NCBI GenBank assembly: GCA_964019655.1
Contig: CAXHTR010000005.1
Span: 372,001 to 436,000, forward strand
Source of the DNA: Perkinsela sp. pyNocScin1
Taxonomy: Eukaryota; Euglenozoa; Kinetoplastea; Prokinetoplastida; Perkinselidae
Length of the DNA stretch: 64,000 bases
Reading direction: 5' to 3'
Below the pieces are notes generated by a model that worked only from the letters and a program-made list of their open reading frames with translations, ran no database searches and was not told the DNA's origin. The position numbers and the translations under genes were made by a program. Below, piece by piece: positions 61,784-64,000 of the stretch. How positions within the stretch are numbered: the stretch's first letter is position 1; every line of letters starts with the position of its first letter.

Positions 61784-62106
61784 AGCAACAATATAAAAGC
61801 GAAATCAAACAAATTGATAAAAGGTTAAGCATGAAGTACTGAGCTGCGCTTAAGTCGAGAAGCAATTATAGAATACCCGCTCACGTAATATCGATTTGAC
61901 AACTTTACCTACAGAACGTACCTCGTAGCACGCCCGCCCGTGAAAGCAATATTCAATGCCCTCAAGTATCGCCATTTAAATGAAGTAAAATACCCAATAT
62001 GAATGCAGCTGTGGAAAGTAAAGCGGTACTTCCGAATGCAATTGCAACGATAAAATTGTTATTCCCTATGCTATCATATATTGATCGACCATTTTATGGC
62101 ACGCAT
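61784..62106. other. Intergenic interval, no gene seen
   Basis: 323 bp between two minus-strand genes. It is A+T-rich and includes CCTACAGAACGTACC and CACGCCCGCCCGTG words, but no tRNA or ORF with support. It would hold the splice acceptor of the rhomboid mRNA and the poly(A) site of the P34/P37-like mRNA. Confidence 0.45.
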
Positions 62107-62994
62107 CTAAAAGCCTGTTCCACGGACCCACTTCTTGTGCTCCTCGTTGTGCTTGGAGAGCTTACGGGCGGCGACCTCGCGGGCGTCGTCACGCTCCTTG
62201 GTTCGCACGGAGAGCTCGGCCTCGAGCGGGCGGTCTGGCTTCGGCAGGACAAATGGCTTGGCTTCTTTCTTTTTTTCGCCCTTCTTAGCCGGTTTCGCTT
62301 CTTCCTTAGCGTCCTTGAGGAGGTTTGCCAGGCCTTTACCGTTGATATCGCTCTGTGCCTTGACAGCGGATGCAACTTCGGCGTAGTACACGAAAGTGAA
62401 CTGCGTCTCGCTGTAGCGAGTCATCTTAACGACCTTACCGTACTTCGCGAACGCGGCGCGGAGCATCGCGTTGGGGAGAATCTGGACGTTGGGCAGACCG
62501 CTCACGAAGACAGTTGTGCAGTACGTGGAGCGCTCAGCTGGGGCAGCGACGCGCGAGGCCTGAACAACGTACTTCTTCAGCGTAGAGACGTTGTGCTTGC
62601 TGGCAGCGTAGAGCTCAGGGTGGTGCGTGCGGTACTTCTCATTGATGGAGAGGTCCTTGGACTCGACCTTTTCGGCGGCGAAGTTATCGACGCTCTTGTG
62701 GTTGAACATGTCGATGGCCTTCTTGACGCTGTTCTGGTCAACGTACCAGATGAGCGCATACTTGTCTCCACGGCGGCGGCAGTCCTTGATTGCACCGGCG
62801 GCCTCGAAGATCTGCTTGATTTCGTCGAGGGACTGCTTGTGGCTAATGCCCTTGACGTAAATACCGTTGGTCTTCGCACCCTTGACAGCGGTGATCGCTG
62901 ACTTGACGGTGTTGACGGCCTTCTTGAGGAGGCTCTGCGGCTGCTGCTTGGTCTCCTTCTTGGCGGCTGGCTTGCTCTTAGATTTCGTGCTCAT
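62107..62994 (-). CDS. Two-RRM protein resembling kinetoplastid P34/P37
   Basis: A 295-residue protein. A Lys/Ala-rich head (about residues 1-40) precedes two RRMs. The first (about 42-115) starts Gly-Ile-Tyr-Val-Lys-Gly-Ile. The second (about 158-225) starts Thr-Val-Phe-Val-Ser-Gly-Leu and has Phe-Thr-Phe-Val-Tyr-Tyr as RNP1. The C-terminus is Lys/Glu/Ala-rich. Trypanosome P34 and P37 have the same layout, bind 5S rRNA with ribosomal protein uL18 and are needed for 60S assembly and export. Codon use is strongly biased, with many C/G-ending codons, as in highly expressed kinetoplastid genes. A general RRM nucleolar protein is the alternative. Confidence 0.6.
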   Translation of the reverse strand: MSTKSKSKPAAKKETKQQPQSLLKKAVNTVKSAITAVKGAKTNGIYVKGISHKQSLDEIKQIFEAAGAIKDCRRRGDKYALIWYVDQNSVKKAIDMFNHKSVDNFAAEKVESKDLSINEKYRTHHPELYAASKHNVSTLKKYVVQASRVAAPAERSTYCTTVFVSGLPNVQILPNAMLRAAFAKYGKVVKMTRYSETQFTFVYYAEVASAVKAQSDINGKGLANLLKDAKEEAKPAKKGEKKKEAKPFVLPKPDRPLEAELSVRTKERDDAREVAARKLSKHNEEHKKWVRGTGF

Positions 62995-63171
62995 GAGGCG
63001 TGATTTAGACGCGTGTAAAAAAGTGTAAAATCAAACAGTATACAAAGTGATTGTAAAGGTACCTGAGGGGACTGTGTAGCATCAGCGAAAAATAGAGACG
63101 TTGCTATAAGTGTTCAGAGATAACACACGCGAATCTGCTTGCAGTGATGACTCATAATTCATCTCCATCGA

Positions 63172-63756
63172 TCACACAATCCTTCCAGTTTTCCAAAGTC
63201 CGTCGTTCAACACGTGGATGCTCTCTATGCCATGTCCCTTGTTGACTGACTGAATGTCGGATGTGCTCATAGAGAGCCTGCCGATTCCCACCGCGTGCTC
63301 TTTTCCTTCAATGCATATCTGCACGAAAGTACCCTTCGGGAGGTCCGTAAAAATACGGCCACCCTTTGATGTGATGCCCGGGCACATAACGTCTGCACCC
63401 GAGAAAATGAACTTGCATGCACCAGCATCGCACTGGATCTTTGGAAGCATGAATGGGAATCTGTGGAGGATTCTGAGGTGCGGAATATAATCCCCCGAGC
63501 GATGCTGGAAAAATCGAATCTCCGTCTCCACAACGATGCACTGGACATGAAACCCGCATCGAACACTCGTCAGATTCACTTTTTTCGGCAAGATAGTTTC
63601 CAGCTCCTCGTCTGATAAGCCGAACTGTCTCTGTATTGCTGATCGTATTTTGCGCTGCATAGATGCCTGTGTATTGCCTGTTGAGATAACATCCGCTGGG
63701 CTGAAGCGCCGAATGAAGTACCCAAGCGTTTCACATGTAGCTTGTGGCTCGGTCAT
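63172..63756 (-). CDS. MCTS1/Tma20 translation factor
   Basis: A 194-residue protein matching MCTS1 along its length. The N-terminal domain has Ile-Leu-Pro-Lys-Lys and Val-Arg-Cys, Phe-Phe-x-x-Arg and Tyr-x-Pro-x-Leu-Arg-x-Leu-His. The C-terminal PUA domain has Gly-Ala-Cys-Lys-Phe-Ile-Phe-Ser-Gly-Ala, Met-Cys-Pro-Gly-Ile-Thr-Ser, Gly-Lys-x-His-Ala and Val-Asn-Lys-Gly-His-Gly-Ile-Glu ... Leu-Asn-Asp-Gly-Leu-Trp. MCTS1 with DENR recycles 40S subunits and helps re-initiation. Its length (181 in human) and motifs fit well. No DENR gene is visible in the window. Confidence 0.85.
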   Translation of the reverse strand: MTEPQATCETLGYFIRRFSPADVISTGNTQASMQRKIRSAIQRQFGLSDEELETILPKKVNLTSVRCGFHVQCIVVETEIRFFQHRSGDYIPHLRILHRFPFMLPKIQCDAGACKFIFSGADVMCPGITSKGGRIFTDLPKGTFVQICIEGKEHAVGIGRLSMSTSDIQSVNKGHGIESIHVLNDGLWKTGRIV

Positions 63757-63849
63757 TAGTGAGGTGAAAGAAAATACGAAATCTTGAATTCCTACATACT
63801 GAATGAAGGTTTGCTACTCCCACAAGCATGCTGAGATTTTGCCTGACTA

Positions 63850-64000
63850 TCATGCTGCTAAACGCACTGATTCTGGATTCATTTCTCGTCCAAGCTCAAC
63901 AGTCTCATTGAAAGGTCCTTCGGCGAGGCACTTTGCGGTGCTGGCTTCACATATCAGTTCAATGCACGCGCGGATCTCCGTCATCGAATGTCCCTCATGC
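63850..64000 (-). CDS. C-terminal end of an unrecognised protein (5' end outside window)
   Basis: A minus-strand frame is open from the window edge to a TGA at 63852-63850, giving 49 residues with Thr-Glu-Ile-Arg-Ala-Cys-Ile-Glu-Leu and Ala-Lys-Cys-Leu-Ala-Glu. It is helical and soluble-looking. It fits the direction of the neighbouring genes and has a protein-like composition, but it is too short to identify. Confidence 0.5.
   Translation of the reverse strand, partial: HEGHSMTEIRACIELICEASTAKCLAEGPFNETVELGREMNPESVRLAA

Noticed and set aside
61999-62901. 300-residue plus-strand frame
   Set aside because: It lies opposite the two-RRM gene at 62107-62994, whose motifs are clear; biased codon use keeps the antisense open.
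1-64000. CRISPR array or bacterial operons
   Set aside because: No regularly spaced short repeats with spacers and no ribosome-binding sites; gene content is eukaryotic.

Overview
The window looks like nuclear DNA of a kinetoplastid protist with a compact genome. About 50 genes lie in 64 kb, all readable without obvious introns, in long same-strand runs with short gaps. Several genes have a pyrimidine tract plus AG just upstream of the start, as expected for spliced-leader trans-splicing. Kinetoplastid-specific functions support this: a U-specific RNA-editing exonuclease (KREX type) with XRN-like and EEP domains, a cap 2'-O-methyltransferase like MTr1, a mitoribosomal protein derived from Fe/Mn superoxide dismutase (mS42/mS43 type), long divergent uL15m and uS9m, an ATOM40-like barrel and a P34/P37-like two-RRM protein. 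No flagellar gene was recognised. That and the compactness would fit a reduced kinetoplastid such as Perkinsela, but this is only an inference. All names come from reading motifs by eye; no database search was possible.

Layout. 1-31.1 kb is one plus-strand cluster. It carries V-ATPase e, a thiol dioxygenase, RRM proteins, a PhyH-type oxygenase, the editing exonuclease, MTr1, a PUB-domain p97 cofactor, uL15m, a TRF4-like poly(A) polymerase, a long coiled-coil protein, AP-4 mu, a J protein, an SOD-like mitoribosomal protein, a DEAD-box helicase, uS9m and a SWR1-type remodeller, and ends in two leucine-rich-repeat (LRR) genes. 31.4-37.1 kb is minus strand: an LRR gene, a two-helix membrane protein, mitochondrial RRF, an Rtr1/RPAP2-like CTD phosphatase and an unknown protein. 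37.7-41.0 kb is a complete-looking DNA transposon with perfect inverted ends and an IS30-type DD(33)E transposase. 41.3-45.6 kb (plus) holds a Notum/pectin-acetylesterase-like gene and three LRR genes. 46.0-48.6 kb holds a minus-strand LRR gene, a frameshifted relic of a second IS30-like transposase and an unknown ORF. 48.8-59.3 kb is minus strand: an SGNH-like type II membrane protein, a degenerate DEAD-box protein, a twin CX9C protein, a gene split over two frames, bL36m, an ATOM40-like barrel and several small unknowns. 59.7-61.0 kb is plus (small membrane protein, POP1-like). 61.1-64 kb is minus (rhomboid, P34/P37-like, MCTS1, a partial gene).

Functional themes. Many products serve mitochondrial gene expression (editing exonuclease, uL15m, uS9m, bL36m, SOD-like mS42, RRF) or mitochondrial import (ATOM40-like, CX9C, J protein). 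Others serve nuclear RNA processing (MTr1, TRF4-like, POP1-like, helicases). The accessory part, 29-48.6 kb, is different: seven related LRR genes on both strands, repeated strand switches and two IS30-like transposase loci. It is the most novel part of the window.
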